DNA from: JBKJTP01 sp046590195
Lineage (GTDB): Bacteria > Bacteroidota > Ignavibacteria > Palsa-1295
Assembly: GCA_046590195.1 (NCBI GenBank)
Contig: JBKJTP010000276.1
Span: forward strand, 1 to 5,767
Direction: 5' to 3'
DNA length: 5,767 nt
The position numbers and the translations under genes are program-made. Under the pieces are notes generated by a model. That model had not been told where the DNA came from. It saw only the letters and a list, made by a program, of their open reading frames with translations, and did no database searches. Positions 4,530-5,767 of the stretch are shown one piece after another (the stretch's first letter is position 1; every line of letters starts with the position of its first letter).

Positions 4530-5767
4530 ATGCAACGCTCTATCTATCGCAATAAGCTGAGCCTATTGTGCTTCGCATTGCTCGCTCTTGTTGGAACAGT
4601 AATGGTCCTCGCATCGAACGCATCGGCACAGGTAACTCTGACGATCCAGATGCCTGCACCATACTCGCCGAATCTGTCGGACTACCGCAGCGATCCGTCG
4701 CGCGTGTTGGTCAGCATGACCAACACTGCTAGTAGTCCGCTGCGTATCCGCATATCAGGCTACGCTGAGAACACCAATGGAGCCGTGCGTATCGATACAC
4801 GCGATGACAGATCGGTACCGGTCATCGTGCTGCCACCATTAGAGACGCGAACGCTTACTGGTCGCGATCTTTCCCTTTTCGATCCATCTGCCGTGAGATT
4901 CACAGGGACGGATGCCAGCACGATCCAGCGCACTGGCAGACTTCCTGAAGGTACCTATGAGGTATGTATACGCGCTCTGAACTTCGATGACATTACCGAT
5001 GTGTTAAGCGGTCCGATGCCTGCGTGTGCGTCGTTCAGTATCATGTATGTCGATCCGCCACCTTTGACCTCGCCAGTCTGCGGAAGTACGGTTGAGACGA
5101 CAAGTCCCCAAACGATAGTCTTTCAGTGGGGCCAAACGACGCCCGCGCTGATCAACACCAACTTTCTCTTTACGATCGTTGAGGTGCCAGTTGGCCGCGA
5201 TCCGTACGAAGCATTCCGCACGAGAACGTCGCCAGCATTCTTCGAGCGCACGCTGAACAATCAGACGAACTTCATGTACTCGGTCACTGAGCCTGCGATG
5301 CGCCTAGGCCGCACGTACGCATGGCGCATTCGTGCGATCGATCCGTCGGGCCAATCGATCATTCGCAATAATGGCGAGAGCGAGCTCTGTACATTCATCT
5401 TCGGATCTGGGGGCGGCGCAGGTGGATCAGGCACTCTGACTGCGCTTGAAGCTGTCTATCCATCGAACGGCGATGTCATTCCATGGCTGCCGCCGCATCT
5501 CGTTGTCCGTTTCAATGACTACAGCGACGAGATCACATCAATGAACTACACGCTTACCGTTCGCGGTGACGACGGCTCTTCTCATACATCAACACGTACC
5601 CTGAACTGGCCGCAGGGCCCACGCCAAGGACAAGGTTGGCCAGATGCTAGCTACAATGAACGCTCACGCTACATCATCGTAAATCAAGAGACGAGTGGCG
5701 GCGCACCAACGCCATCCTCATGGGCAAGCAGCTTGAGACGTGGAGTGCGTTACACATGGACAGTGAA
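4530..5767 (+). CDS. Secreted multidomain Fn3/TANFOR-like protein, 3' end outside the window
   Basis: ATG at 4530 opens a frame that runs off the right edge after 412 complete codons. It is the clear start, because an in-frame TGA lies at 4509-4511 and no other start intervenes. A signal peptide (n-region QRSIYRNK, core LLCFALLALVGTVMV, cleavage near NASA|QV, residues 33/34) indicates export. Residues 34-175 form an N-terminal domain with a LPEGTYEVCIRALNF motif and a following CASF. Residues 178-290 form a fibronectin-III-like domain (FQWGQTTP, TIVEVPVGRDPYEAF, LGRTYAWRIRAIDP, NNGESELCTF). A Gly-Ser linker (292-301) leads to a second such domain. Cysteines at 146, 166, 184 and 287 could pair. 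The order matches my memory of large TANFOR-type proteins in Bacteroidota, thought to be cell-surface or secreted, without known function. It probably shares a transcript with the barrel gene. A long perfect inverted repeat lies in the early coding region (4704-4726). Full length is unknown. Confidence 0.85.
   Translation, partial: MQRSIYRNKLSLLCFALLALVGTVMVLASNASAQVTLTIQMPAPYSPNLSDYRSDPSRVLVSMTNTASSPLRIRISGYAENTNGAVRIDTRDDRSVPVIVLPPLETRTLTGRDLSLFDPSAVRFTGTDASTIQRTGRLPEGTYEVCIRALNFDDITDVLSGPMPACASFSIMYVDPPPLTSPVCGSTVETTSPQTIVFQWGQTTPALINTNFLFTIVEVPVGRDPYEAFRTRTSPAFFERTLNNQTNFMYSVTEPAMRLGRTYAWRIRAIDPSGQSIIRNNGESELCTFIFGSGGGAGGSGTLTALEAVYPSNGDVIPWLPPHLVVRFNDYSDEITSMNYTLTVRGDDGSSHTSTRTLNWPQGPRQGQGWPDASYNERSRYIIVNQETSGGAPTPSSWASSLRRGVRYTWTV
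4704..4726. repeat. Perfect 10-bp inverted repeat within gene 4
   Basis: GTGTTGGTCA (4704-4713), loop GCA, then TGACCAACAC (4717-4726). It lies about 175 nt after the start codon and is read as VLVSMTNT (residues 59-66). It differs in sequence from the GGAT family. A regulator site, an RNA hairpin or chance are all possible. Confidence 0.5.

Noticed and set aside
5336..5360. GATCGAT and ATCGATC inverted pair in gene 4
   Set aside because: The 7-bp arms are nearly self-palindromic and the loop is 11 nt, so it is likely chance in GATC-rich coding sequence.

Overview
The window most likely comes from a member of the Bacteroidota/Chlorobiota (FCB) group. The reasons are the protein families, the lack of Shine-Dalgarno sequences at the starts, and TATATTTG-like boxes that resemble the TAnnTTTG -7 element of that group. 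A Chlorobi/Ignavibacteria/Kapabacteria-like relative would fit, but the sequence alone cannot settle the lineage.

Layout: (1) 1-1519, plus strand, is the 3' part of a DUF4153-like polytopic membrane protein whose 5' end lies outside the window. (2) 1525-2187, minus strand, is a small secreted protein with a likely Mog1/PsbP/DcrB-like fold. It converges on gene 1 with only 5 bp between the two stop codons. (3) 2188-2673 is a divergent intergenic region of almost 500 bp, full of short palindromes, with a heptanucleotide tandem repeat near its middle. (4) 2674-4494, plus strand, is an outer-membrane beta-barrel-type protein. (5) 4530 to the window end, plus strand, is the N-terminal 412 residues of a secreted protein with fibronectin-III/TANFOR-like domains, very probably in the same operon as the barrel. 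Together, 4 and 5 look like an outer-membrane barrel with a large extracellular partner, an arrangement I recall from other Bacteroidota genomes. I know of no assigned function.

The most unusual content is a family of 16-bp dyad elements, each a 6-bp arm, a 4-nt loop and a 6-bp arm. There are two classes, GGATCG-N4-CGATCC and GGATGG-YCCA-CCATCC. Several copies stand in tandem at a 17-bp pitch (16-bp unit plus 1-bp spacer). They fill the putative leaders of both divergent genes. They also occur inside reading frames: the middle of gene 1, the first mature residues of gene 2, the last residues of gene 2, and the start codon of gene 3. No copy was seen further inside genes 3 or 4. I suspect a REP/MITE-like or palindromic-element family that tolerates insertion into coding sequence, possibly with a role in RNA structure or GATC methylation. 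That interpretation is inference.
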